In this document: positions 26,286-32,984 of the stretch, piece by piece
How positions within the stretch are numbered: position 1 is the stretch's first letter
Layout of the letters: each line of letters opens with the position of its first letter
Assembly: GCA_900542495.1 (NCBI GenBank)
Contig: UQNW01000024.1
Coordinates: 1-38,105 of the forward strand
Origin: an uncultured Roseburia sp.
GTDB lineage: Bacteria; Bacillota; Clostridia; Lachnospirales; Lachnospiraceae
Length of the DNA: 38,105 nucleotides
Direction of reading: 5' to 3'
Program-made: the position numbers and the translations under genes
Notes under the pieces: generated by a model
What the model saw: only the letters and a program-made list of their open reading frames with translations
Databases searched by the model: none
What the model was told of the DNA's origin: nothing

Positions 26286-26343
26286 AAAAAAAGAACCGAC
26301 ACACGAAAACATTCTTTCAAACGCTCTTCGCATACGGTTCTTT
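26286..26343 (-). terminator. terminator after pta
   Basis: AAAGAACCG and CGGTTCTTT form a 9-bp perfect stem around a 36-base insert, followed on the minus strand by TTTT. It lies about 30 bases after the pta stop. Confidence 0.75.
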
Positions 26344-26371
26344 CTTATTATTATGTTCCGATCAATTGCAA

Positions 26372-27355
26372 TTAAGCAAGTGCTGCTGTGATGATTGCCA
26401 TAGAATATACTTCAGAAGCGTTACATCCACGGGACAGATCGTTGATTGGTGCATTTAAGCCAAGTAAGATTGGTCCGTAAGCTTCGAAGTTACCAAGACG
26501 CTGTGCGATCTTGTAACCAATGTTACCAGCATTGATGTCAGGGAATACAAATGTGTTTGCATGTCCTGCAACCTGAGAATCTTTGCATTTTGTACGTGCA
26601 ACACGTGGAGAAACTGCTGCATCGAACTGGATTTCTCCTTCGATCGGAAGTTCTGGATATTTTTCTTTTGCTTTTGCTGCTGCGTTGCGCATCTTGTCAA
26701 CATCCTCGCCCTTACCGGAACCAAGTGTTGAGTAGCTTAAGAATGCAACCTTTGGATCGATACCGAAAATCTTAGCACACTCTGCTGTCTCACCGGCGAT
26801 CTCTACTAACTCGTCCTCTGTTGGATGAATGTTGATTGCACAGTCAGCCATTGCAAGTACTTCGTTCTCGCCTGTAGCTGCCGGACGTACCATGATGAAG
26901 CAGGAAGATACGATCGTGTTACCCGGTTTTGTTTTGATCAACTGTAATGCCGGACGTACTGTATCTGCTGTAGAGTATGTTGCTCCACCAAGAAGGGAAT
27001 CAGCAACTCCCATTTTTACTAACATTGTACCAAAGTAGTTTGCCTGGGAAAGAATTCCTCTTGCCTGCTCTGGTGTAACCCCTTTGCTCTTACGAAGTTC
27101 ACAGAACATCTCAACCATTTCATCAAATCTGTCATACTTCATTGGATCGATGATCTCTGCTCCACGGATATTGAAACCGCTCTCCTCTGCAACTTTTGCA
27201 ATCTCATCCGGGTTTCCAACTAAGATTGGATGTAAAAAGTTGCTTGCCAGAAGTCTGGAAGCTGCCTCTAAAATACGAGGATCATTTCCTTCTGTAAAAA
27301 CAATTTTTTTCGGGTTCTTTTTCAAGATGTCAATTAACTGACCAAATCCAAACAT
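26372..27355 (-). CDS. pta: phosphate acetyltransferase
   Basis: Converts acetyl-CoA and phosphate to acetyl phosphate on the route to acetate and ATP, or the reverse. The 327 residues are the normal length of the short Pta form. Conserved segments include KKIVFTEGNDPRILEAA, SLLGGATYSTADTVRPAL, FLSYSTLGSGKGED and NTFVFPDINAGNIGYKIAQR. The start at 27355 has GTGAGG upstream and fits the family N-terminus MFGFGQLIDILKKN; an upstream in-frame extension would run through the promoter leader. A terminator follows directly, so no acetate kinase is co-transcribed. Confidence 0.96.
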   Translation of the reverse strand: MFGFGQLIDILKKNPKKIVFTEGNDPRILEAASRLLASNFLHPILVGNPDEIAKVAEESGFNIRGAEIIDPMKYDRFDEMVEMFCELRKSKGVTPEQARGILSQANYFGTMLVKMGVADSLLGGATYSTADTVRPALQLIKTKPGNTIVSSCFIMVRPAATGENEVLAMADCAINIHPTEDELVEIAGETAECAKIFGIDPKVAFLSYSTLGSGKGEDVDKMRNAAAKAKEKYPELPIEGEIQFDAAVSPRVARTKCKDSQVAGHANTFVFPDINAGNIGYKIAQRLGNFEAYGPILLGLNAPINDLSRGCNASEVYSMAIITAALA

Positions 27356-27445
27356 TTTATTTTCCTCACTTTTCTTTTTCTCTAAAACCGTGTCTATGTA
27401 CCGGATAAACACGATTTCTGGCGTTTTTCGCCGTGACATGCTTAC

Positions 27446-27473
27446 ATTATATAGCAGTTTTTGGGAAATTCAA
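27446..27473 (-). promoter_or_regulatory. pta promoter
   Basis: TTGAAT, a 16-base spacer and TATAAT on the minus strand, about 90 bases before the pta start. The leader contains a small GGCG-AAAAA-CGCC hairpin. Confidence 0.65.
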
Positions 27474-27498
27474 TGTTTGTATTCAAATAAATGCAGTT

Positions 27499-27990
27499 TT
27501 ATTTTTTCTGCTGAGAAATTGTCTCATGTTCGTCTGTCTCTTTCAGCGCTTCCTGAAAATCAGAGGACTGCGCTACCTTGATTGCTTTCACAAAATCCGG
27601 AACATGATGTTCCTTGTCCGGCTTTGTTGCAAGCATAAAACGGCGGAACAAAAATAACATACAGATACTGATAACGGAAATCAGATCTTCCCCTGCTGTC
27701 GTCGTCTGAACGATCATGTGACGCGCGATCACGAAAATAAGTGCTTCGATGATGTTCTCCGTATTTGGTTTACATAACATTTTCAAAAATTCCACGCCGA
27801 TGACAACGCCGAGCACTGCATCTAAAAATTCCAAAAATGCGACTGTGTCTGTTCTATGGCTCCACAGCTCTGTTATCTGTGGAAAAATTCCAATGGTAGC
27901 AATCAAAATTCCTACAACAACCACTGCTGCCATGATCATGTCCATCAGATCGCACGCATCAAAAATCTTTCTTCTTACCTTGTCCCACAT
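27499..27990 (-). CDS. integral membrane protein, possibly PsiE-like
   Basis: A 163-residue protein with about four hydrophobic helices (16-37 MDMIMAAVVVVGILIATIGI, 52-70, 80-95, 104-120) and a charged cytoplasmic C-terminal tail of about 40 residues. The pattern ENIIEALIFVIARHMIVQ resembles the phosphate-starvation-induced PsiE group, but the likeness is weak and I would not rely on it. AAAGGAG lies 8 bases before the ATG. It lies between the SRP RNA and pta, and its promoter is not clear. Confidence 0.7.
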   Translation of the reverse strand: MWDKVRRKIFDACDLMDMIMAAVVVVGILIATIGIFPQITELWSHRTDTVAFLEFLDAVLGVVIGVEFLKMLCKPNTENIIEALIFVIARHMIVQTTTAGEDLISVISICMLFLFRRFMLATKPDKEHHVPDFVKAIKVAQSSDFQEALKETDEHETISQQKK

Positions 27991-28073
27991 TTTTCTTCTC
28001 CTTTATGTATGTTAATTTTTTCACAATCTTCATACGCTAAATCAGAGTTTCGCGATTGTCTATTTTTATAACA

Positions 28074-28102
28074 AAAGAGTCGTAGTATGACTGCTGCGGC
28101 TC
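28074..28102 (-). terminator. candidate terminator after the SRP RNA
   Basis: An imperfect hairpin (GAGCCGCAG with CTACGACTC, two mismatches) is followed by TTTTG on the minus strand, about 30 bases after the predicted RNA end. Confidence 0.5.
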
Positions 28103-28129
28103 TTTCCAATTCTGTTCTTAAATTTTAAA

Positions 28130-28395
28130 TCCGAGCATCGCCCTTCGAATCCAGTCCACGGACGTTACCTCCACAGTTAACTCGGTCCAGGCACCCTCAC
28201 GGCACACAAGAGCTTTTACTTAGGGCTGCTTCATTCCTGACCTGACCCAGTTCGTAAATTCCTGTTGCGTAAGACCCATACGTCAACGCCACTTATGAAG
28301 GGCTGCTCCGCAAAGAGATAACCCTCAGTTTGATATCACCCCAGCTATAGCGGATTGCTGGTTCAGGGTACCGCTGCCACCCCGGCTGCTCGGAG
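28130..28395 (-). ncRNA. ffs: signal recognition particle RNA, large Firmicutes type
   Basis: The RNA component of SRP binds Ffh and targets membrane proteins. On the minus strand the highly conserved helix 8 region reads GGGTCAGGTCAGGAATGAAG followed by CAGCCC, with the GGAA-type tetraloop region. The 5' end (TCCGAGCAGCC) and 3' end (GCTCGGA) pair to close a long rod. The length of about 265 bases indicates the large form with an Alu domain. It starts just after tadA, a synteny common in Firmicutes. End positions are approximate. Confidence 0.95.
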
Positions 28396-28400
28396 ATTTA

Positions 28401-28430
28401 AGTATAGCTTATAATAACCTTCATTGTCAA
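28401..28430 (-). promoter_or_regulatory. promoter of the SRP RNA
   Basis: TTGACA, an 18-base spacer and TATACT on the minus strand. The transcript should start near 28394, matching the predicted RNA 5' end. The -35 begins four bases after the tadA stop codon. Confidence 0.88.
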
Positions 28431-28434
28431 GAGT

Positions 28435-28935
28435 TCACAGGGAATCTGTCACCGTTTCCTGTTTTTCCCTCTTTTTCTTTTCTCTTAACTCCCGGAAAAA
28501 ATCAGACAACATCGTCGAGCACTCTTCCTCTAAAACGCCTTTTTCAATCTCCACCTGATGGTTAAATGCAGCCATCTGTAAAAGATTCAGCACCGAGCCT
28601 GCGCATCCTGCCTTCGGATTCATCGTGGCAATGACCACTTTTTTCATGCGGCTCTGCACGATCGCTCCGGCGCACATCTGGCATGGCTCCAATGTCACAT
28701 ACATCGTACAATCCTCTAAACGCCAGTCACCGGTCTTTTTGCTCGCTTTTTTGATTGCGGTCAGTTCCGCGTGTGCCAACGTATTTCCTTCCGTGTTTCT
28801 TCTGTTATATCCTCTCGCAATAATCGTGCCATCCTGCACGATCACGCACCCGATCGGCACCTCATCCAGGGCATATGCTTTTTTCGCCTCGCGGATGGCT
28901 GCCTTCATATATTTTTCGTCCTGCGTCATTTTCAT
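28435..28935 (-). CDS. tadA: tRNA(adenine-34) deaminase
   Basis: Deaminates adenosine 34 of tRNA-Arg(ACG) to inosine. The 166 residues show the cytidine-deaminase-type zinc site: His55-Ala-Glu57 (LAHAELTA) and PCQMC (Cys85, Cys88). The C-terminal Lys/Glu-rich tail (REKKKREKQETVTDSL) is dispensable-looking. The start may be Met1 or Met3, which are three residues apart. It is divergent from the GNAT gene and directly followed by the SRP RNA promoter. Confidence 0.95.
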   Translation of the reverse strand: MKMTQDEKYMKAAIREAKKAYALDEVPIGCVIVQDGTIIARGYNRRNTEGNTLAHAELTAIKKASKKTGDWRLEDCTMYVTLEPCQMCAGAIVQSRMKKVVIATMNPKAGCAGSVLNLLQMAAFNHQVEIEKGVLEEECSTMLSDFFRELREKKKREKQETVTDSL

Positions 28936-29009
28936 TTTTCTGTTTTCCTGTTCTGGTACTCTGTATACAATGATACACTATTTATCGCATCACTACCATA
29001 GAAATATTT

Positions 29010-29037
29010 TTGCTTTTTTTGTGGTGTCGTATATAAT
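29010..29037 (+). promoter_or_regulatory. candidate promoter of the GNAT gene
   Basis: TTGCTT, a 16-base spacer and TATAAT on the plus strand, about 33 bases before the start. GAGG follows as the ribosome site. Confidence 0.55.
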
Positions 29038-29069
29038 GTTATATAAGAATTTTTCCATTCGAGGTTTTT

Positions 29070-29660
29070 ATGCAGAATCACACACAACTGCCCACCGGGC
29101 TTTCTTTTTCCTACGAAACAGAGCGATTAATTTTACGGCTTCCCTCCACGGATTATCTGCGGGAAATCCATGATTTTTTATATCGTAACCGCTCCTGCTT
29201 TGAAAAATATGAACCAACCGCCCCTGAGAATTATTACACACTCGATTTCCAGCAGACGCTCGCCAGATGCGAGTTAAAACTTGCGCTCAAGCTTTCCAGT
29301 GTGCGCTTTTATGTTTTTTTGAAAGAAGATCCATCTACCATCATCGGCACGGTCTGTCTGCACAATATTATAAAAATGCCTTATTTCACGAGTGAGGTCG
29401 GCTATAAATTCGATGCGTCTTATCAGCATCATGGATATGCCCGAGAAGCTCTGTCTATGGCACTGTCTGTCGGCTTTTATGGTCTCGGGCTTCACAAAAT
29501 CTTTGCCCGCTGCATGCCTGAAAATACGCCTTCCAGAAACCTGCTGCATGCCACAGGTTTTTTCGAGGAAGGAATTGAGCGCGACAGTATTCTCATTCAG
29601 GGAAAATGGGAAAATCACATCCGCTACGCTATCTTAAATCCCGATGAAATCCATTCATAA
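29070..29660 (+). CDS. GNAT-family N-acetyltransferase (RimJ/RimL-like)
   Basis: The 196-residue enzyme has the RimL-type opening SYETERLILRLPSTDYLREI and the acetyl-CoA-binding segment YQHHGYAREALSMALSVGF (motif A, Q/RxxGxA-like). C-terminal blocks are HKIFARCMPENTPSRNLLHA and TGFFEEG. It likely acetylates an N-terminal amine or another small amine. The ATG follows GAGG by five bases. It is divergent from tadA and convergent with the next gene, with 32 bases between stop codons; no strong terminator is visible there. Confidence 0.9.
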   Translation: MQNHTQLPTGLSFSYETERLILRLPSTDYLREIHDFLYRNRSCFEKYEPTAPENYYTLDFQQTLARCELKLALKLSSVRFYVFLKEDPSTIIGTVCLHNIIKMPYFTSEVGYKFDASYQHHGYAREALSMALSVGFYGLGLHKIFARCMPENTPSRNLLHATGFFEEGIERDSILIQGKWENHIRYAILNPDEIHS

Positions 29661-29692
29661 ATGGACAGTTCCCTCTCAATTATTCTCCTGTA

Positions 29693-30637
29693 TTATTCAT
29701 CTAACGTGTGATACCAATAGCCAAACTGGTTGATGTGATCGGTCGTCATAAACTCCGGGAAGCCAAAGATTGCTGCCATCACGCGCTCCTGCTGCTGATA
29801 AATCCCCGGGACACCGATAAACCATTTGTCCTCTTCGAGCTTTCCCAACACCAGATAGCGGTAATTGAAAAATCCGTGCAGCAAAAAGCTGTTATTTCCA
29901 AGATACCAGTATTTTCGCGGCAGTTCACGCAGGTCTTTCAGTTCAATGCGCACACACTCCACATTTTTATCCTCCGGCAATGTAAAATAGGGATACATGT
30001 TTTTGAACCGCTCCCACGTGTCCACCCAGACAAACTTCGGAAAAATATTGCGCATTGGCATTTCCGTTGCATGAAGCTCCTCTGCAGCTTTTTCTTCGTT
30101 TTCGGCTGCAAGATTTTCCGTTTTTTTCGCTGTCACTTTTTCCGCGTTCACTCTTTCAGCGGTCGCTCTTTCCGCGATATTCTCGTTTTTCTCATTTTCT
30201 TTCTGGTTTTCTGTTCCACCCACGTCAAATCTTTGCGGTTCCCACAACCTGATATTTTCTGTTTTTACTGCAAATGGCTTTCCTTCCGTCCAGCGTGTCA
30301 TGGCAATCGCGCCTTCCTCTCCTGCAAAAACCATTCCATCCATCTCGGCAAACGAGTATTCTGATCCTCCAATCTGATCTGCTTTTATAATTGTTCCATA
30401 ATCTCCGCTTCCTTTTATCATCCTCATCTCTCCCATCGGGAACGCAAGCATCTGCCCTCCCTCTACTTTAAAAAGGTATACCTGATCCATTCCCATCCGA
30501 ATTGGTGTTCCACGCAGATGCACTTCAATCCTGCATTCATTTCCCCTGATCTCCACTTTTGCAAATCCCGCGTTGATTCCTTTTGTTCCATTTTCGTATG
30601 CATATATATATGTAATAAAACGTTTGATTCCTGCCAT
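29693..30637 (-). CDS. hypothetical protein, DUF6128-like
   Basis: The 314-residue protein has an N-terminal domain (1-130, MAGIKRFITYIYAYENGTKG, then GFAKVEIRGNECRIEVHLRG) and a C-terminal domain (about 205-314, FVWVDTWERFKNMYPYFTLP, then GIYQQQERVMAAIFGFPEFM), both of a kind seen in Lachnospiraceae proteins I recall as DUF6128. They are joined by a low-complexity linker (about 140-195) of Glu/Ala/Lys/Asn repeats (IAERATAERVNAEKVTAKK), possibly coiled coil. No signal peptide is seen. Function is unknown. The codon pattern is like its neighbours. Confidence 0.75.
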   Translation of the reverse strand: MAGIKRFITYIYAYENGTKGINAGFAKVEIRGNECRIEVHLRGTPIRMGMDQVYLFKVEGGQMLAFPMGEMRMIKGSGDYGTIIKADQIGGSEYSFAEMDGMVFAGEEGAIAMTRWTEGKPFAVKTENIRLWEPQRFDVGGTENQKENEKNENIAERATAERVNAEKVTAKKTENLAAENEEKAAEELHATEMPMRNIFPKFVWVDTWERFKNMYPYFTLPEDKNVECVRIELKDLRELPRKYWYLGNNSFLLHGFFNYRYLVLGKLEEDKWFIGVPGIYQQQERVMAAIFGFPEFMTTDHINQFGYWYHTLDE

Positions 30638-30774
30638 CGGATGCTCCCGGCATTTATTTTGTTGCTACTATATATATTCATTTACAGGTTATGATATGTG
30701 TGGTTTTTCAAAAACTTACATTGTGAAGCGTGGCTGAGTGATCACAGAAATGTTTAAATTTATCTTCTTTATTC

Positions 30775-30806
30775 TTGACAGAAGTATGGTTCTCTGCTAT
30801 TATAAT
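30775..30806 (+). promoter_or_regulatory. sigma-A promoter of perR
   Basis: TTGACA (30775-30780), a 17-base spacer and TATTAT (30798-30803) form a strong promoter. TATAAT at 30801-30806 is a possible alternative. The operator starts at 30807, directly after. Confidence 0.85.
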
Positions 30807-30833
30807 ATCAGTAACAATTACTATTATTAAAAA
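30807..30833 (+). promoter_or_regulatory. PerR-type operator upstream of perR
   Basis: ATCAGTAACAATTACTATTA continues as TTAAAAA. Its core AGTAA-CAA-TTACT is a perfect inverted repeat. It begins immediately after the -10 and covers the transcription start. The same element with three base changes lies upstream of the rubrerythrin gene. Confidence 0.85.
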
Positions 30834-30848
30834 GAAAGGGTGATTATC

Positions 30849-31232
30849 ATGCTAAAATATAGTAGACAACGTGAAGCAATCAAGACCTTCCTTGCCGGCA
30901 GATATGACCACCCTACTGCTGAAACTGTTTACCTCGGCATCAAAGAAGAGTTTCCGAATATCAGTCTCGGCACTGTATACCGTAATCTGTCATTACTTTC
31001 TGACATCGGTGAGATTCAGAAATTATCGACCGGTATCGGACCTGACCGTTTTGACGGGAATTCGGCTCCACATTATCATTTTATCTGCAAACATTGTGGC
31101 AGTGTTTTAGATCTTTCCGTAGATGGTCTGGATCATATCAATGTCCTTGCAAATCAGGGATTTGACGGTGAAATTGAAGGTCATATTACATATTTTTACG
31201 GAAAGTGCGCAGACTGTAAAAAGAACAGTTAA
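30849..31232 (+). CDS. perR: PerR-like Fur-family peroxide-responsive repressor
   Basis: The 127-residue Fur-family regulator has the winged-helix DNA-binding domain (HPTAETVYLGIKEEFPNISL, then GTVYRNLSLLSDIGEI) and a C-terminal metal domain. The regulatory-site residues are DRFDGNSAPHYHF, consistent with PerR/Fur Asp and His ligands, and the structural zinc site is CKHC and CADC. The ATG at 30849 follows AAAGGG by 8 bases; an upstream GTG at 30840 would overlap that ribosome site. It lies next to the rubrerythrin gene and shares its operator, so it probably represses both it and itself, with de-repression by peroxide. A Zur or Fur role is less likely given the target. Confidence 0.9.
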   Translation: MLKYSRQREAIKTFLAGRYDHPTAETVYLGIKEEFPNISLGTVYRNLSLLSDIGEIQKLSTGIGPDRFDGNSAPHYHFICKHCGSVLDLSVDGLDHINVLANQGFDGEIEGHITYFYGKCADCKKNS

Positions 31233-31234
31233 CG

Positions 31235-31275
31235 GTACAGTTCCAGTTGTTCTGCGAACTGTACAGCTTTCTATA
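31235..31275 (+). terminator. candidate terminator after perR
   Basis: GTACAGTTC and GAACTGTAC make a 9-bp perfect stem with a 12-base loop, three bases after the perR stop. The following T-run (AGCTTTCT) is weak, so readthrough into rbr is possible. Confidence 0.6.
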
Positions 31276-31294
31276 AAAAATATAAGAAAAAGTA

Positions 31295-31323
31295 TTGACA
31301 AAATATATTTTTTAAATTAAAAT
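31295..31323 (+). promoter_or_regulatory. sigma-A promoter of the rubrerythrin gene
   Basis: TTGACA, a 17-base AT-rich spacer and TAAAAT form a strong promoter. The last bases of the -10 overlap the operator at 31322-31348. Confidence 0.88.
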
Positions 31324-31348
31324 CAGTAATAGTTACTATTATCAAAAA
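31322..31348 (+). promoter_or_regulatory. PerR-type operator upstream of rbr
   Basis: ATCAGTAATAGTTACTATTA continues as TCAAAAA. It matches the perR element at 24 of 27 bases and has the perfect inverted repeat AGTAA-TAG-TTACT. It begins at the end of the -10, so a bound repressor would block RNA polymerase. Confidence 0.88.
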
Positions 31349-31385
31349 CTAAATAAAATTTAAATAAGAAAAGGAGAACAAAATT

Positions 31386-31973
31386 ATGACAAAATGGGTT
31401 TGTACAGTATGTGGATATGTTTATGAAGGAGATGCTGCACCAGCAGAGTGTCCAGTCTGTCATGTAGGCGCTGATAAGTTCAAAAAAGTAGAAGGAGATC
31501 TTACACTTGCTGCTGAACATGAATATGGCGTTTATGCAAAAACAGTAAAAAACAATCCAGAAATCAGCGATGAAGACAAAAAATACATCTTCGATCAGTT
31601 AAAAGCAAACTTCGAAGGAGAATGCTCTGAAGTTGGTATGTACCTTTGCATGGCTCGTATTGCTCACCGCGAGGGATATCCGGAAGTTGGTCTTTACTGG
31701 GAGAAAGCTGCTTACGAAGAGGCTGAACATGCAGCAAAATTTGCTGAGTTGTTAGGTGAGGACTTAGAGCCAAACATGAAAGCTACTACAAAAGATAACC
31801 TGAAATGGAGAGTTGACTGTGAGTTCGGTGCTACTGCAGGTAAATTTGATCTTGCAAAATGCGCTAAGAAAAACAACCTTGATGCAATCCATGATACCGT
31901 TCATGAGATGGCCAGAGATGAGGCTCGTCACGGCAAAGCATTAAAAGGATTATTGGATCGATACTTTGGATAA
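31386..31973 (+). CDS. rbr: reverse rubrerythrin (N-terminal rubredoxin domain)
   Basis: A non-haem iron peroxidase that reduces hydrogen peroxide in anaerobes. The 195 residues start with a rubredoxin domain (CTVCGYVYEG, then CPVC, residues 6-26), the reverse of classical rubrerythrin order. A diiron ferritin-like four-helix domain follows (about 55-195), with Glu/His ligands in EGECSEVGMYLCMARIAHRE, AYEEAEHAAKF and DEARHGK. AAGGAG lies 9 bases before the ATG. It is transcribed from its own promoter under the PerR-type operator, with a bidirectional terminator after it. Electrons probably come from NADH or rubredoxin reductases encoded elsewhere. Confidence 0.95.
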   Translation: MTKWVCTVCGYVYEGDAAPAECPVCHVGADKFKKVEGDLTLAAEHEYGVYAKTVKNNPEISDEDKKYIFDQLKANFEGECSEVGMYLCMARIAHREGYPEVGLYWEKAAYEEAEHAAKFAELLGEDLEPNMKATTKDNLKWRVDCEFGATAGKFDLAKCAKKNNLDAIHDTVHEMARDEARHGKALKGLLDRYFG

Positions 31974-31987
31974 GCTACAAGCCATGC

Positions 31988-32052
31988 AATAAAAAAGAAG
32001 GCGATACATCGTGGGAACTTGTTCACTAAGATGTAACGTCTTCTTTTTTATT
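31988..32052. terminator. bidirectional terminator after rbr
   Basis: AATAAAAAAGAAG and CTTCTTTTTTATT form a 13-bp stem, extended by TACATC/GATGTA inside. T-runs occur on both strands, so it can also end the convergent hydrolase transcript. Confidence 0.88.
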
Positions 32053-32078
32053 ATACGGCGCCAGCCGTCCATGAGGAA

Positions 32079-32216
32079 GTAGCGTAGCGAATTCCGAATG
32101 GGCATGGCTTGTTATTTGAATTTCAGGCGACAGCCCAACAGCGAGAAGGAGCGTAGCGGATTCGAGCTGGCTCGGCTTGTAGCGTAGCGAATTCCGAATG
32201 GGCATGGCTTGTTATT
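32079..32216. repeat. short direct repeats with 100-base period
   Basis: A 38-base sequence (GTAGCGTAGCGAATTCCGAA, then TGGGCATGGCTTGTTATT) occurs identically at 32079-32116 and 32179-32216. A diverged third copy (GGAGCGTAGCGGATTCGAGC, then TGGCTCGGCTTG) lies between, at 32148-32179. The last copy contains the stop codon of the hydrolase gene. An inverted fragment, GCTACAAGCCATGC, is at 31974-31987 beside the rbr stop. Confidence 0.9.
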
Positions 32217-32952
32217 CAGACTCATCGCCAACAAACACCTCCACCGTCCTCGCCCACTGTTCCTCAGCAGGAATCGCAGCCGTTCCATCACCTTTCTGCG
32301 CTCCATAACTTCCAAACTGTGCATGGTTTCCGCCCTCAATGCAGACCTCCTTATAATCTTGTGGCATAAGTTCCCGTCCTGCCACAATTTTATCCATATT
32401 CAGCACGCCATCTTCGCTTCCGTAAACTGTGACAACGGACATATCAGAAGTCGATAAATCTTTTGTCGGATACGCTGCCAATAAGAGTAGTCCACGGATT
32501 CCATCTGTATGGTCTTCCACATAGTCTGCCGCAAAATTAGCTGCCATCGCGCCTCCCAAAGAGTGTCCGCCAAGATACCACTCTTCATAATTGTATTCCT
32601 GCATGATCTCCTCCGCGCGGTTCATCCCGAAAAACGCCATATGAAATGGCATGTCGACCAGAAAACAGTCGATTCCACTTTCTGCAAGCTGATCCATAAG
32701 CGGTGCATATGCCTCGGTCGCAACCTTTGCACCCGGATAAAAAATCAGGGCTTTCTCCTCTCCCGCTCCGTCAAAAAACCAGCCTTTATCAAATTTTTCG
32801 ACCGAAACTTCCGATGAACCGTTCATATATTTTTCCACATCGACGCTGTGATAATAGTTGCTGAGATATATCGCTGAACCGCCAGACAATACTATTAAAA
32901 CAACTAAAATAATGAAAAATGATTTTTTTATCTTTTTTGATCTGTGCTGCAT
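32212..32952 (-). CDS. alpha/beta hydrolase, membrane-anchored
   Basis: The 246-residue protein has a basic N-terminus and one membrane helix (about 12-30, FFIILVVLIVLSGGSAIYLS) that anchors it outside the membrane. The catalytic domain has the nucleophile elbow GHSLGG (Ser nucleophile) and candidate acid and base segments VTVYGSEDGVL and EGGNHAQFGSYG, which give a Ser-Asp-His triad. The substrate is unknown. It follows hydF by 32 bases, so it may be co-transcribed with the hydrogenase operon without being related in function. Its stop codon lies in a direct repeat copy, so its 3' end may have been reshaped by the repeat. Confidence 0.88.
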   Translation of the reverse strand: MQHRSKKIKKSFFIILVVLIVLSGGSAIYLSNYYHSVDVEKYMNGSSEVSVEKFDKGWFFDGAGEEKALIFYPGAKVATEAYAPLMDQLAESGIDCFLVDMPFHMAFFGMNRAEEIMQEYNYEEWYLGGHSLGGAMAANFAADYVEDHTDGIRGLLLLAAYPTKDLSTSDMSVVTVYGSEDGVLNMDKIVAGRELMPQDYKEVCIEGGNHAQFGSYGAQKGDGTAAIPAEEQWARTVEVFVGDESE

Positions 32953-32984
32953 TGAAATTCCCTTAACTCATTATTATTTACCTC

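Larger units (their letters stand above)
25911..26371. other. AT-rich intergenic region between pta and yitT
   Basis: No gene is visible. From left to right it has the yitT upstream region, an AT-rich tract (about 26000-26085), a DnaA-box cluster (26089-26150), about 130 bases with a 7-bp inverted repeat ATATGAT/ATCATAT and no other clear feature, and the pta terminator. Confidence 0.7.

Noticed and set aside
32112..32387. Minus-strand frame of 91 codons covering the repeats
   Set aside because: It overlaps the hydrolase gene in another frame and ends in repeat-encoded sequence. No start signal is seen.
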